A stretch of 64,000 bases of DNA from Paenibacillus gallinarum (GTDB lineage: Bacteria > Bacillota > Bacilli > Paenibacillales > Paenibacillaceae), in the NCBI RefSeq assembly GCF_014836635.1, contig NZ_JACSQL010000006.1, positions 209,710 through 273,709 on the forward strand, written 5' to 3'. Both the position numbers and the translations under genes were made by a program. Under the pieces are notes generated by a model. The model saw only the letters and a list, made by a program, of their open reading frames with translations, did no database searches and was not told the DNA's origin. Of the stretch, positions 25,813 to 35,076 are shown in pieces; positions within the stretch are counted from its first letter, which is position 1, and each line of letters begins with the position of its first letter.

Positions 25813-25856
25813 AAAGAACACAGCCCCTTGTTTGTGAGGTTGTGTTCTTTTTATTG
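25813..25856 (+). terminator. Terminator of the GH18 gene
   Basis: AAAGAACACA with GCC pairs with GGT and TGTGTTCTTT, followed by TTATTG. Confidence 0.8.
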
Positions 25857-26020
25857 TTATGGAATGAATCGATTTCATTATACCTTTTAATAAGTGAAGA
25901 AATTGAAATTTCTTTCATCGGTAAATATTTGGAACTTGTTTTTCCTGAATTTAACTGATCATTTCTATAAACATCCTATATAATATGGAAACAAACGATT
26001 TTTAGAAAGAGGGATGAGAC

Positions 26021-26398
26021 ATGGGTTTTTTTGATGGATTGCTAGGAAATGCTTCTCAAGTCAATTTAAATGAAATACAGAAGGAGTTTGCTCCTTTGCT
26101 TGCTCCAAATGAACAAATTGAGCGTGCGTACAAATTAATAAGGGATATGTTTATTTTTACGAATAAGCGTCTGATTATTGTCGATAAACAAGGATTAACA
26201 GGGAGAAAAGTGGAGTATCATTCAATTCCATATAAAAGTATCTCGCATTATTCCATTGAGACGGCAGGGCATTTCGATATGGAAGCTGAGCTGAAAATCT
26301 ATATCTCCAGCAGTACGGTACCGATTCAGAAAAACTTTAATAAAAGTACAAATATTTATGAAGTACAAAGTGTATTGTCCTATTATATTTTGAATTAA
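26021..26398 (+). CDS. Bacterial PH-domain protein
   Basis: 125 residues that fit the bacterial pleckstrin-homology-like domain (bPH_1): MGFFDGLLGNASQVNLNEIQ, then a beta-sandwich with IRDMFIFTNKRLIIVDKQ, KVEYHSIPYKSISHYSIETA and AELKIYISSSTVPIQKNF. These are cytosolic, form oligomers and have no known ligand. GAGGGATG lies before the ATG. It is alone. Confidence 0.88.
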   Translation: MGFFDGLLGNASQVNLNEIQKEFAPLLAPNEQIERAYKLIRDMFIFTNKRLIIVDKQGLTGRKVEYHSIPYKSISHYSIETAGHFDMEAELKIYISSSTVPIQKNFNKSTNIYEVQSVLSYYILN

Positions 26399-26460
26399 AT
26401 GAAACAAGCAGATATCAGTCATCATGGACAGTCAGGAGCGAGAAAATTAGTTCGATTGAA

Positions 26461-27063
26461 ATGTTAAACCATATACTCTTTGCAGCAAGCGTGGTCTTCG
26501 TTTGCTGCATCGTTAGTATTTTTTGTATTTGGCTAAGTAGAGGTATGTTAAAGCTCTATAGAATTGTTAGAAGAGTAAGAATCAGCCAAGCGTATTTAGA
26601 CCCACCGGAACGTTTGAGGCTAGGAGAGTGGGCTGAACTGTTTTTATATGGGACAGCTATATTAACTCTTTTATTTTTTTGTATCATTCGAATTGTTATC
26701 GTTTTTCTAGGACCTGAAGATGCGATGGTTCTACCTGAATCTGAAAGTCTAACATATAGAGATATTGTATTGTACTTCTTCAATGGACGCAGAAATGAAC
26801 TTGGGTGGAATCATTACATTGCGATTAGTTTAAATTCTTTAGGTGCTTTCTTTTTTGTTATCTTACTCATTATCTTGATTCTTAAATTGGCGTTAGCTAT
26901 ATCTGATAAATTGAGAAAAGAGCGATCCTTTCGTAGTGGAAAAGGAATGAGATTGTTAGGTAAAGAAGAAAGCAGGATAAGTACGAAATTTGTAAGTATA
27001 TTCGTTTTTTTATCCGGGATTTTTCGTTATACAAGCCAACTATTTCTTTACTGGTATGAATAG
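26461..27063 (+). CDS. Integral membrane protein of unknown function (duplicated family)
   Basis: 200 residues with an N-terminal helix (FAASVVFVCCIVSIFCIWLS), a basic loop, a second helix (AILTLLFFCIIRIVIVFLG) and a third pair near LNSLGAFFFVILLIILILKL. I do not recognise the family. The ATG has no ribosome binding site; AGGAG at 26434-26438 instead sits 7 bases before an in-frame ATT (26446). The 112-codon frame at 27098 is related to the second half of this protein (WNHYIAISLNSLGAFFFVI compared with WNDYIALALYLVGAIWLIS). Confidence 0.6.
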   Translation: MLNHILFAASVVFVCCIVSIFCIWLSRGMLKLYRIVRRVRISQAYLDPPERLRLGEWAELFLYGTAILTLLFFCIIRIVIVFLGPEDAMVLPESESLTYRDIVLYFFNGRRNELGWNHYIAISLNSLGAFFFVILLIILILKLALAISDKLRKERSFRSGKGMRLLGKEESRISTKFVSIFVFLSGIFRYTSQLFLYWYE

Positions 27064-27097
27064 ATAAAAGTAAGATGCCTCTTAGTACAGTCATCAA

Positions 27098-27436
27098 ATG
27101 AAGGGAAAATGGATTTTGGATAATGACGCAAGGACAGGGTTTACAGTAACATTGCAACGTATCATAAGCGGAGATCTGAGCGAAATCATGTGGAATGATT
27201 ATATAGCTCTAGCCTTATACTTGGTGGGCGCGATCTGGCTTATTTCTTCTCTATATGTAGATATCAGACGGTTCTTTAAGCGAAGAATGAAAAAGCGTCA
27301 AGGTAGGAGTGAAAGGGACATCTTCTCAAGAAGATGGGAACAACATGCACGGGCGCGTAAGTCGTGTGGATATATAGAGCCTGGGATACTCATCGCGGTT
27401 GCCTTTTTGTTTAGAGATTGGTATACCCTTTTCTAA
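27098..27436 (+). pseudogene. 5'-truncated copy of the preceding membrane protein gene
   Basis: 112 codons align with the C-terminal half of the 26461 product: GDLSEIMWNDYIALALYLVG here against GRRNELGWNHYIAISLNSLG there, followed in both by a hydrophobic helix, a basic stretch and a closing hydrophobic segment. The first half is missing, there is no ribosome binding site and only 34 bp separate the copies. I read it as the remnant of a tandem duplication, though a short functional product cannot be excluded. Confidence 0.5.
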
Positions 27437-27500
27437 ATGGATATTGTCTATAGCATTTATTGTGATTTGATATTATACTGTAAAAAATATACATATGTTT

Positions 27501-27767
27501 GTGATGATGGGTCTCGTTATTCGGAAGTGAATCTACAGAGAACTGCCGGTATGCTGAGAGGCAGGATGATGGCCGAAGAACTGCTCACCCCGGAGCAAGA
27601 GTGGATCATATTGTCATAATGATTGATACTCCGTCTAACCAGCGTTAACTGGTCTTTAAGATGTGGTGAGATATAAGATGTAGACTGTCTATATTTCATC
27701 ACAAAGAAGAGTGGTACCGCGTCAGACTTTGCCTGTCGCCTCTTTTGAGGCGGCGGGCTTTTTATTT
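27501..27767 (+). ncRNA. T-box riboswitch leader (apparent CTC / Leu specifier)
   Basis: The T-box element AGAGTGGTACCGCG lies at 27708-27721 and differs from the AGGGTGGNACCGCG consensus at one base. The terminator is at 27731-27767: GCCTGTCGCCTC, TTTT, GAGGCGGCGGGC, then TTTTTATTTT. The distal Stem I pattern CAGAGAA ... GGTATGCTGAGAG is at 27536-27560. The 3' side of Stem I reads GAAGAACTGCTCACCCCGGAGC in parts; by analogy with other T-boxes the specifier before ACC would be CTC (27584-27586), leucine. Uncharged tRNA binding would allow readthrough into the methyltransferase gene 22 bp downstream. Confidence 0.88.
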
Positions 27768-27788
27768 TCGATAAGGGAGGCAGTTGCT

Positions 27789-28607
27789 ATGAGTCATATT
27801 ATTGATTACTATTCCCGCTTTGATGAATGGGGAAGGCTTGACCGCGAACCACACGAGTTTATCGTGAACATGCATTTTATAAATAAGTATTTACCGCAGC
27901 AGGGACATCTGCTGGATAACGGAGCAGGTCCAGGGAAATATGCAATGAAGCTCGCACAGAAAGGATACCGGATCAGTTTATCTGATTTGACGCCTGCCCT
28001 TGTAGAATTCGCGAGAGAACAAGCAAAAGACCTGGACTTGGAGTCTTCCTTTACTGGTTTTCACGTTCAGAATGCGACAGATTTACATGAGCTAACAGAT
28101 AACTCCTTTGATGCAAGTCTGATGCTTGGGCCTATGTACCATCTTCAAAGCGAAGAAGAAAGGTTGGCAGCAGTCCAGGAACTATATAGGGTGACCAAAG
28201 AGGAAGGAATCGTATTTGTTGCATTCCAATCCCGCACGAGAATGCTGTTCAATTCACTTCAGAATCCTGGGCATTGGAAGCCGAATCATACGATGGAAGG
28301 GATCGAAGCGTTTTTATCCAGCAGTAGCTTTACACATGATGAACCAGGCAGATTTACAGGTGCTTACTACTATGGTGTGGAAGAAATTCAGCCTTTTATG
28401 GAAAGTAACGGATTCAGTACGATTGAACTGATTGGTTCAACCAGTATCGGGGGATTGCTGGACGCAAAAACACAAGAATACTGGAAAGAGCAGGGGGAAG
28501 AAGTTTATCAGAAGTTTATATCCATTATGATTCAAACGGCAGCTGACCCTTCGATCCTTGGCGTATCTTCCCACTTGTTGTATATAGGACGTAAAAACAA
28601 AAGGTAA
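27789..28607 (+). CDS. Class I SAM-dependent methyltransferase under T-box control
   Basis: 272 residues. Motif I is LLDNGAGPGKYAMKLAQKGY, followed by SLSDLTPALVEFAREQAK, a motif-IV-like SFDASLMLGPMYHL and YRVTKEEGIVFVAFQ. The C-terminal half (FTGAYYYGVEEIQPFMESNG) may form the substrate lid. The substrate is unknown. AGGGAGG before ATG 27789 defines the start; the frame upstream runs through the T-box terminator and is not coding. The T-box implies expression on amino-acid (probably leucine) limitation, which is unusual for this enzyme class. Confidence 0.85.
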   Translation: MSHIIDYYSRFDEWGRLDREPHEFIVNMHFINKYLPQQGHLLDNGAGPGKYAMKLAQKGYRISLSDLTPALVEFAREQAKDLDLESSFTGFHVQNATDLHELTDNSFDASLMLGPMYHLQSEEERLAAVQELYRVTKEEGIVFVAFQSRTRMLFNSLQNPGHWKPNHTMEGIEAFLSSSSFTHDEPGRFTGAYYYGVEEIQPFMESNGFSTIELIGSTSIGGLLDAKTQEYWKEQGEEVYQKFISIMIQTAADPSILGVSSHLLYIGRKNKR

Positions 28608-28625
28608 TAGGACCGTTCTCCTGAT

Positions 28626-29324
28626 TCATATTTTTTCTTGTGAAGCACGCTGAGCAGGAGATACACACATCATAAAGAAGACAATAAGAAGAAGACCGCT
28701 TGCAACCCATACCGCTTGATCTTCTAGATGATACGTGGCAAAGGTTCCGATAAAAGCCCCGCCTAGAAATGAACTGATGATCGTGGCAAACTTTTTAAAT
28801 TGAACGGATGCAGATTGATCTTTACGAAACAAAGAAATGTAGAGGGCTCTAGATGCTGTATATAAATTCCCTGTTGTCACGGTCGTATTATAGGTCCACC
28901 CCTCTAGAGAACGAAAGGTTGAGATTTGCAGAGAGCCGACAAATACAATTAGGATCGTCACAATCATATTAGGAACGGACGCAGGAAGAAACCGGACGCC
29001 AAAAAGGACGAGAATCTCTAGCAAAAGTACAGCTCTCGAAGGATCTAATAATTTCCGTATGATCCAGGGATGATTGAGCATTTGCGCGACGAATACTCCG
29101 GTTATAAAGGCTGCAATAGGTGGAATGCGTACAAGAGCCTCATGCACGTTCCCCTTGGCAGCCTCAATACCGAGAAGAACCATATTCCCTGTCTGGGCGG
29201 TAGAGAATACACCATCCCTGCCAATGTAAGTATAAGCATCGAGATAACCTGCGACGAGAGATAATAAGGCGCCGATATAAACCGATTCTGGAGATAATTT
29301 CAGCATTTTTCGTTTACGGAACAT
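28626..29324 (-). CDS. YoaK-family (DUF1275) membrane protein
   Basis: 232 residues with six hydrophobic helices. Family markers are SLVAGYLDAYTYIGRDGVFS, TAQTGNMVLLGIEAAKGN and GWTYNTTVTTGNLYTASRAL. DUF1275/YoaK proteins are widespread, and no transport substrate is proven. AAGGAAG lies before the ATG. It converges on the T-box methyltransferase with only 18 bp between stops. No clear terminator is visible there. Confidence 0.9.
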   Translation of the reverse strand: MFRKRKMLKLSPESVYIGALLSLVAGYLDAYTYIGRDGVFSTAQTGNMVLLGIEAAKGNVHEALVRIPPIAAFITGVFVAQMLNHPWIIRKLLDPSRAVLLLEILVLFGVRFLPASVPNMIVTILIVFVGSLQISTFRSLEGWTYNTTVTTGNLYTASRALYISLFRKDQSASVQFKKFATIISSFLGGAFIGTFATYHLEDQAVWVASGLLLIVFFMMCVSPAQRASQEKI

Positions 29325-29397
29325 ATCAGACTTCCTTTATCATTTACTTGTCTTCAAGATGCCTAATCTGTCCGTATTTTATTCACTTTAGAATGAT

Positions 29398-29697
29398 TCA
29401 AGCTTGATATCGGGTGAGGTCAATTCGCTTCGAAAGATCGAGCTCAACACCTTCGCTCTCAAGTAAACTTTGCTGTAGTGAGCGGTGCAAATCATCACTC
29501 ATCGAAATTCCCCCTTGCTTATTCACTACCCGATGCCATGGAAGACTATATTTTTCACTCATGGAATGCAGGATTCGTACCACTTGTCTTGCTCCCCGGG
29601 GACTGCCTGCCAAAGCAGCTACTTGGCCATAGGTCATCACTTTTCCTTCTGGAATCGATTGTATGATATCTATAACTCTTGCTGTAAAAGGCTGCAT
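29398..29697 (-). CDS. Alkyltransferase-like protein (ATL / MGMT-family, no active-site Cys)
   Basis: 99 residues matching the DNA-binding domain of O6-alkylguanine-DNA alkyltransferases: VIDIIQSIPEGKVMTYGQVA, then GSPRGARQVVRILHS, where the Arg finger sits. The PCHR active site is LPWHRVVNKQGG, with Trp in place of the alkyl-acceptor Cys. ATL proteins (E. coli YbaZ, yeast Atl1) bind O6-alkylguanine and pass the lesion to nucleotide excision repair rather than repair it. AAGGAGA precedes the ATG. Confidence 0.92.
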   Translation of the reverse strand: MQPFTARVIDIIQSIPEGKVMTYGQVAALAGSPRGARQVVRILHSMSEKYSLPWHRVVNKQGGISMSDDLHRSLQQSLLESEGVELDLSKRIDLTRYQA

Positions 29698-29878
29698 AAC
29701 TACAAACTCTCCTTCTCTTAAGTCTCATGTATTTTAGTATAGCAGAAGATATAGAAGTTGAATAAAGTACGAGTTCCCCCTTCGTTAATTTCAAAATCCT
29801 CGTTCAATATATAATAAATTGAATAATAAGGTTTATAGCCTTAATAGGATGATTGATGTACAAAGGAGGGAACTATTC

Positions 29879-30430
29879 ATGATTTTGAAAAAGAAATATG
29901 GGGTTTATTTAGCAGTTGCACTTATCATTCTTATGATTGTTGTTGTTTATTTTATAAGTAGGCCTGCAGGGTTGTATGGGAACGATCAAGAGTCTATTGA
30001 GAAGATTCTTGAATCCGACGAAGTGTATCAAAACACAGAAATAGAAATTTTAGAGATCAAAGATATCTATAATAAAAGGGTGGTTGCTTTTCTAAGTGAT
30101 CATAATCCTGCTTATGCTGAATTTAAGAAAGACGGGAAGGGGAATTATCTTCTTTCTAAGTTTCAAGATCGAAATGGGGAAGCTTTGTCTTCTTTTCTTA
30201 TTCAAGAATTTGAAGATCAAGACGAAGTTCATGCCGCATCCATGTTGTATATTGCGAATCAAGATAACACGATCTCGAAGCTTGAACTTACCGTAAATGA
30301 AGACCAAGTATTCCAGCGGGAGTTCGAGGTGAATCAGAAAGCTGTGGAATGGATTGAACTTCCGGAGTCTAATGAGTTTCAGTTCAAGTATAGATATTAT
30401 GATGAGAACGGCAAACCGCTAAATGAATAA
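29879..30430 (+). CDS. Membrane-anchored hypothetical protein
   Basis: 183 residues. One N-terminal helix (YGVYLAVALIILMIVVVYFI) is followed by an exported domain with ESIEKILESDEVYQNTEI, KRVVAFLSDHNPAYAEFKKD and FKYRYYDENGKPLNE. I do not recognise a named family; the layout is common in Bacillales sporulation-era or envelope proteins. ATG 29879 follows AAAGGAGGG; the frame open from 29819 has no signal upstream. It ends at a terminator. Confidence 0.75.
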   Translation: MILKKKYGVYLAVALIILMIVVVYFISRPAGLYGNDQESIEKILESDEVYQNTEIEILEIKDIYNKRVVAFLSDHNPAYAEFKKDGKGNYLLSKFQDRNGEALSSFLIQEFEDQDEVHAASMLYIANQDNTISKLELTVNEDQVFQREFEVNQKAVEWIELPESNEFQFKYRYYDENGKPLNE

Positions 30431-30434
30431 AGAC

Positions 30435-30471
30435 AAAAACTCTCTGCTCCGTTGAAGCAGGGAGTTTTTTT
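30435..30471 (+). terminator. Terminator after the 29879 gene
   Basis: AAAACTCTCTGCT pairs with AGCAGGGAGTTTT (one G:T pair), with a T tract. Confidence 0.85.
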
Positions 30472-30501
30472 GATAAGAAGACAAAATTACAAAATTATGG
30501 G

Positions 30502-30551
30502 TTGACCGGATGTAAAAACAAACGGTAATATATTGTTGCAAACGGTTTCAT
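30502..30551 (+). promoter_or_regulatory. Pullulanase promoter with overlapping cre site
   Basis: TTGACC (30502-30507), an 18-bp spacer and TAATAT (30526-30531), then TTGCAAACGGTTTCAT (30536-30551). The last matches the CcpA cre consensus WTGNAANCGNWNNCAW at every defined position and overlaps the expected transcription start, a typical repression position. A leader of about 220 nt follows. Confidence 0.72.
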
Positions 30552-30696
30552 TATGGAGTGAAGCAGAAATATAGATATAGAAGTGAAAACCGATACTGTT
30601 CTTAATAAAAAGTAGAGGAAATGGGGTGGTAGCCTTCTTTCTGAGAAGTCAGTTTATTCTGAAACTCGACACAAAAGGGCAATGATCGGCGTTTTG

Positions 30697-30710
30697 TGCA
30701 AACGTTTCCA
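30697..30710 (+). promoter_or_regulatory. Second cre-like / LacI-type operator in the pullulanase leader
   Basis: TGCAAACGTTTCCA keeps the TGNAANCGNWNNCA core of cre. It lies 160 bp downstream of the first cre and 55 bp before the start codon, so it could act as a roadblock or bind a MalR-like LacI-family regulator. Confidence 0.55.
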
Positions 30711-30764
30711 CAAAAGAACTGTGCTTTTTAATAACTGAATAAATCAAATGAAGGAGGATTTTTT

Positions 30765-33700
30765 ATGATGTATTCTGTCAGGCGAATGGCTATTTTATTG
30801 TTAGTTTGTATGCTCGTGATTACAGGTTCAGGCTGGCATGCACTCACTGCTTCTGCCTCGGACAATGGGGTTCCTAAGCAACATTTACGCATCCATTACG
30901 AAGGAGACGGCGAAGGATTAGGCGTATGGACATGGGAGGATGTGGCTGCTCCGTCTCAAACATGGCCTACAGATGCAACCCCCTTTTCCGCAGAACAGCA
31001 GGATACATACGGAGCCTACGTCGATATACAGCTAAAAGAAGGTGCTCAAAAAGTAGGATTCTTAATCGTAAACCGGGAGAATGGACAAAAAGATGGGGGA
31101 GACAAAATGGTCAACTTAGACAACTTGTCTGTAAATGAAGTATGGGTGAAGAAAGGATCTGACAAAGTATATCCGATTGAACCGGAGATTACTACGGAAT
31201 TGTTATCGGCAAAAGTAACTTCTGAAAATCAGATTCAGCTCCGCTTTTCAGATACAAAAGGACTATCAGATGAACAACTCTTAAGCGAAATCATCGCAAA
31301 AGATCGTGATGGTGAAGGGGTCCAAGTGAATAAGGCAGAGATCGTGAGTGACAGAATTGTCAATCTCGCAGCAGAAGTGACAATGGACAAATTACCCATA
31401 ACTATCACTTATGCAGGGATCACAGTCACGACTATAACCGACTATAAAATGATCGATGCGGGATATTCGTATGATGGTAACGATCTTGGAGCTAGCTATA
31501 CTCCAGAAAAAGTGACGTTTAAAATCTGGTCTCCTACCGCTTCAAGCGTAACCTTGAACGTCTATGACAAGGAAGATTCAACGATTCAGATTGGATTCAA
31601 GCCGCTTACGCTAGGTGAGAAAGGCGTATGGGAAGCAGAAGTTCAGCCGTCCGAGATGAATTTAGCGGATCTGAAAGGTTACTTTTATCAGTATGATGTA
31701 GTGAATAACGGAGTAAGCCGAAAAGTATTAGACCCTTACGCGAAATCAATGGCTGTGTTTGAAGTCGATACGAACGGGAATGCAGGACCTGATGGAGATA
31801 CCGTTGGGAAAGCAGCCATAGTGAATCTTGAGGGTACGGACCCGCAAGGATACGATTATGCAACGATAGATGGATATAAGAAGAGGGAAGATGCAATAAT
31901 CTACGAACTGCATGTGAGAGATTTTACATCAGACCCTTCTATTGAAGGTGAGTTAGGTGATACACGGTGGGGATCATATGCAGCGGTTAAACAAAAACTC
32001 AGCTATATTAAATCGTTAGGAGTAACTCACGTACAGCTTCTTCCTATTATGGCTTGGTATTATGGCTTGGTATTATGGTGATGAGACGAAGATGGGCGAA
32101 CGGGAATTAACGTATTCTGCTAAAAACAATGAGTACAACTGGGGTTATGATCCGCATCATTACTTTTCTCCCGATGGTGCATATTCCGAAGATCCAGCTG
32201 ATCCGGAGCTGCGGATTCGTGAAACGAAAGAAATGATCGATGCGATCCATGATGCCGGTATGGGGGTCCTTCTAGATGTTGTATATACTCATATGGCAAA
32301 AGCAGAACTTTTGAATGATATTGTGCCTAATTATTACGCATGGCAGGACGAAACAGGAAGTTTTGTTGGGGGATTTGGCAACAACCTCGCTACGAATCAT
32401 GCAATGGCAGAGAAATTAATGGTCGATTCCGTAAAATACTGGTTTGAAGAATACAAAATTGATGGCATGCGCTTTGATATGATGGGCGATGCCACATACA
32501 GCTCCATTCAAAAAGCGTACGATGCAGCAGCAACGCTTAATCCAAATGCTCTATTCATCGGAGAAGGATGGAGAACCTTTAGCGGTGCCTTAGCAGAACC
32601 TTCGCTTGCCGGACAGGGTGCAGATCAAGACTGGATGGATCAGACGGATGATGTGGGTGTCTTCTCTGATGAGATCCGTAATGAGCTCAAATCCGGATTT
32701 GGTTCGGAAGGAGAACCGCGGTTTCTTACAGGTGGAGCTCGTGACATAGACCTCATTCTGAACAATATTAAAGGACAGCCAAGCAATACACCAGCAGACG
32801 CCCCAGGAGATATGGTTCAGTATATCGAAGCCCATGATAATCTGCCTCTATATGATGTCATTGCACAGTCCATTAAGAAGAACCCTGCCATTCCGGAAAA
32901 TGATGTGGAAATTCATCAGCGTATTCGGCTGGGGAATCTCATGATTCTTACATCACAAGGTACCGCGTTCCTTCATGCGGGTCAAGAATATGGACGAACA
33001 AAACAGTGGTTTGGAGAAGGCGTTCCGGAGCAGAAGTTTCATGCCTTCGAAGACGAGGAAGGTGAAGTCTTTGGTTATTTCATTCATGATTCCTATGATT
33101 CTTCAGATGCCATTAATAAATTTGATTGGTCCAAGGCGATAGATTCAAATAAATACCCCGTAAATAATGTAACACGAAAGTACACAGAGGGACTTATTCA
33201 ACTGCGTAAATCAACCAATGCATTTCGTCTGGGAGATAAAGGACTGGTTGACCGTAATATCAGTTTAATTGCTGCCCCGGAGATGAAAAAGAACGATTTA
33301 ATTATTGCCTACAAAAACCAATCAACAGACCAAACCGGTGACTACTATGTTTTCTTAAACGCAGACCATTCTGAAAGAACATTAACGCTTCCTGTTGATT
33401 TAACGAAAGGAACAGTTGTCGTGGATCAAGATGAGGCAGGGATATCACAGGTACAGAACCCTTCTGGTTATGTTCTGAAGAAAGATTCTATCACTTTGGA
33501 GCCGCTTACCGCTGTCATTATCAAAATGAATTCATCTGCTGAAAACCCTACGGTACCAGAACCTTCAGAGCCATCAGAACCTTCTGTACCGTCAAAACCA
33601 ACAAATCCTGCAACTCCTGCAGCTCCTTCCGTATCAGGACAAGAAGAGAAGTGGGAGCAAGATTTAACTGCTTTGCTTACTAACATTCCTGCAGATCCAA

Positions 33701-34971
33701 AGACAGCAGCAAAAAAAATGATGAGTATAGTCAAACCGCTACTCACCGTAAATAAATTCAGTACCACCATAGACCAGACGGGATCTACAATCGTTACACC
33801 TGACTCCTCCGCATTGAATCAAGCCTATAAACGTCTTCAAAGCGCATGGGGTCAGATTTCAAAACTAAATAAAACACAGCATAAAGATCTCCTGCTTACA
33901 TTGCAACAAGAGCTTCAGGTGATAATCGATACGAAATCAGTTCAAGGGGAGCAGGTATCCGTCGATCTGCCGACTTCTTTTGTAGAACAAGTCCATCAAT
34001 TATCATCAGGCGTTCAGTTTATATCAAACTCAGGAAGTGTCACAATCCCAGCAGGGGCGATCGAGGCGAATTATTTTATTTCTAAGGGCTCTTTTGTAAT
34101 AACATTGTCCAAAGCTTCTGATTCCTCAACTGCGCATGATGCTTCTATGAAGGCAGTGGGAGATGGACTGACGTTCTCAATGAAGGTCAGTCAAAAAGGA
34201 AATGGCGGCGCCACGAGTGAAATTCTTCATTTCGTAAAACCTGTGTTGCTAGAAGGATTATACCGGTCAGAACAAGTGAAAAACCTGAACAAAACTGGAT
34301 GGTATATGAAATCTAGTGATCAAAAGCGTAAGTACGTAAGTGATGTAAATGAAACACAGGTCAACTTATTAGAAACAAAACAAACGGGAACCTACTTCTT
34401 GCTTGAATCAATACTTACGTTCAGCGATATCCATCTAAGTTATGCTAAAAATGATATTGAGTATCTTAGTGCAAGACAGATCGTGAATGGAATAACAGAC
34501 GATAAATTTGTTCCTAAGATGAAGGTGACGAGGGGCCAACTTGCGGTCATTCTTGGCCGGATGTTGGGTCTAACTGAGGAGACAGCTGCTAAACGTAAAT
34601 TCACAGATGTTGAACCTCAGAAGTTTTACAGCAGTTATATAAATGCCCTGACTTCAGCTGGAATTGTAGAAGGAGATCCTAATCATACGTTCCGCCCAGA
34701 ACAAAACATCACCCGTGAAGAAATGATAACTGCCCTGATGAATGCGTATGAATACAAAACAGGTCAGAAATTATCCGATATTCCAGGGTATGAAGAAGCT
34801 GAATTCCGTGATATTTCCGAGGTAAGTGCTTATGCGAAATCTGCTGTTAAAGCAGCTAAAACGCTTGGGATCATGGAAGGGAATGGCGGAGAATTTCAGC
34901 CAAAAGAAATAGCTACTAGGGAGCAACTCGCGAAAATGGCAGTACAGTTCCTAAAATCTACGAAGCAGTAA
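30765..34971 (+). pseudogene. pulA: SLH-anchored type I pullulanase / amylopullulanase, split by a frameshift
   Basis: The N-terminal frame (30765-32081) holds a signal peptide, a CBM41-like domain (LRIHYEGDGEGLGVWTWEDV), an Ig-like linker and a CBM48 (KVTFKIWSPTASSVTLNVYD). It reads through LLPIMAWYYG, then shifts and stops. The second frame resumes at MAWYYGDETKMGERE and carries the GH13 catalytic regions VLLDVVYTHMA, GMRFDMMGD, FIGEGW and YIEAHDN, a Pro/Glu/Ser-rich linker, an unassigned domain and three SLH repeats for cell-wall anchoring. Deleting one copy of a 13-bp tandem repeat at 32045-32070 restores a single frame of about 1397 codons. AAGGAGGA precedes the start. As sequenced, both catalysis and anchoring are lost from the translated N-terminal product. 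Confidence 0.9.
32045..32078 (+). repeat. 13-bp tandem duplication that breaks the pullulanase frame
   Basis: TATTATGGCTTGG occurs twice head to tail (32045-32057 and 32058-32070) and is followed by a partial copy TATTATGG. One copy encodes the conserved IMAWYYGDE; two copies shift the frame by +1. Confidence 0.95.
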
Positions 34972-35033
34972 CAGAAAAATAATACAGAGAAGATTAACAA
35001 GGGATTCTTATGAAATTCTTCTTATATTTGAAT

Positions 35034-35069
35034 GAAAGAAGGGACAGCGAGCATGCTGTCCCTTCTTTC
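35034..35069. terminator. Bidirectional terminator between pullulanase and the dehydrogenase gene
   Basis: Perfect 15-bp arms GAAAGAAGGGACAGC and GCTGTCCCTTCTTTC around a 6-nt loop. Confidence 0.85.
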
Positions 35070-35076
35070 TATTTTG

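Noticed and set aside
27437..27619. 60-codon frame overlapping the T-box
   Set aside because: It lies across Stem I of the T-box leader and has no ribosome site; the RNA element explains the sequence.
32040..32090. Programmed ribosomal frameshift in pullulanase
   Set aside because: There is no slippery heptamer; an exact 13-bp duplication explains the shift fully.
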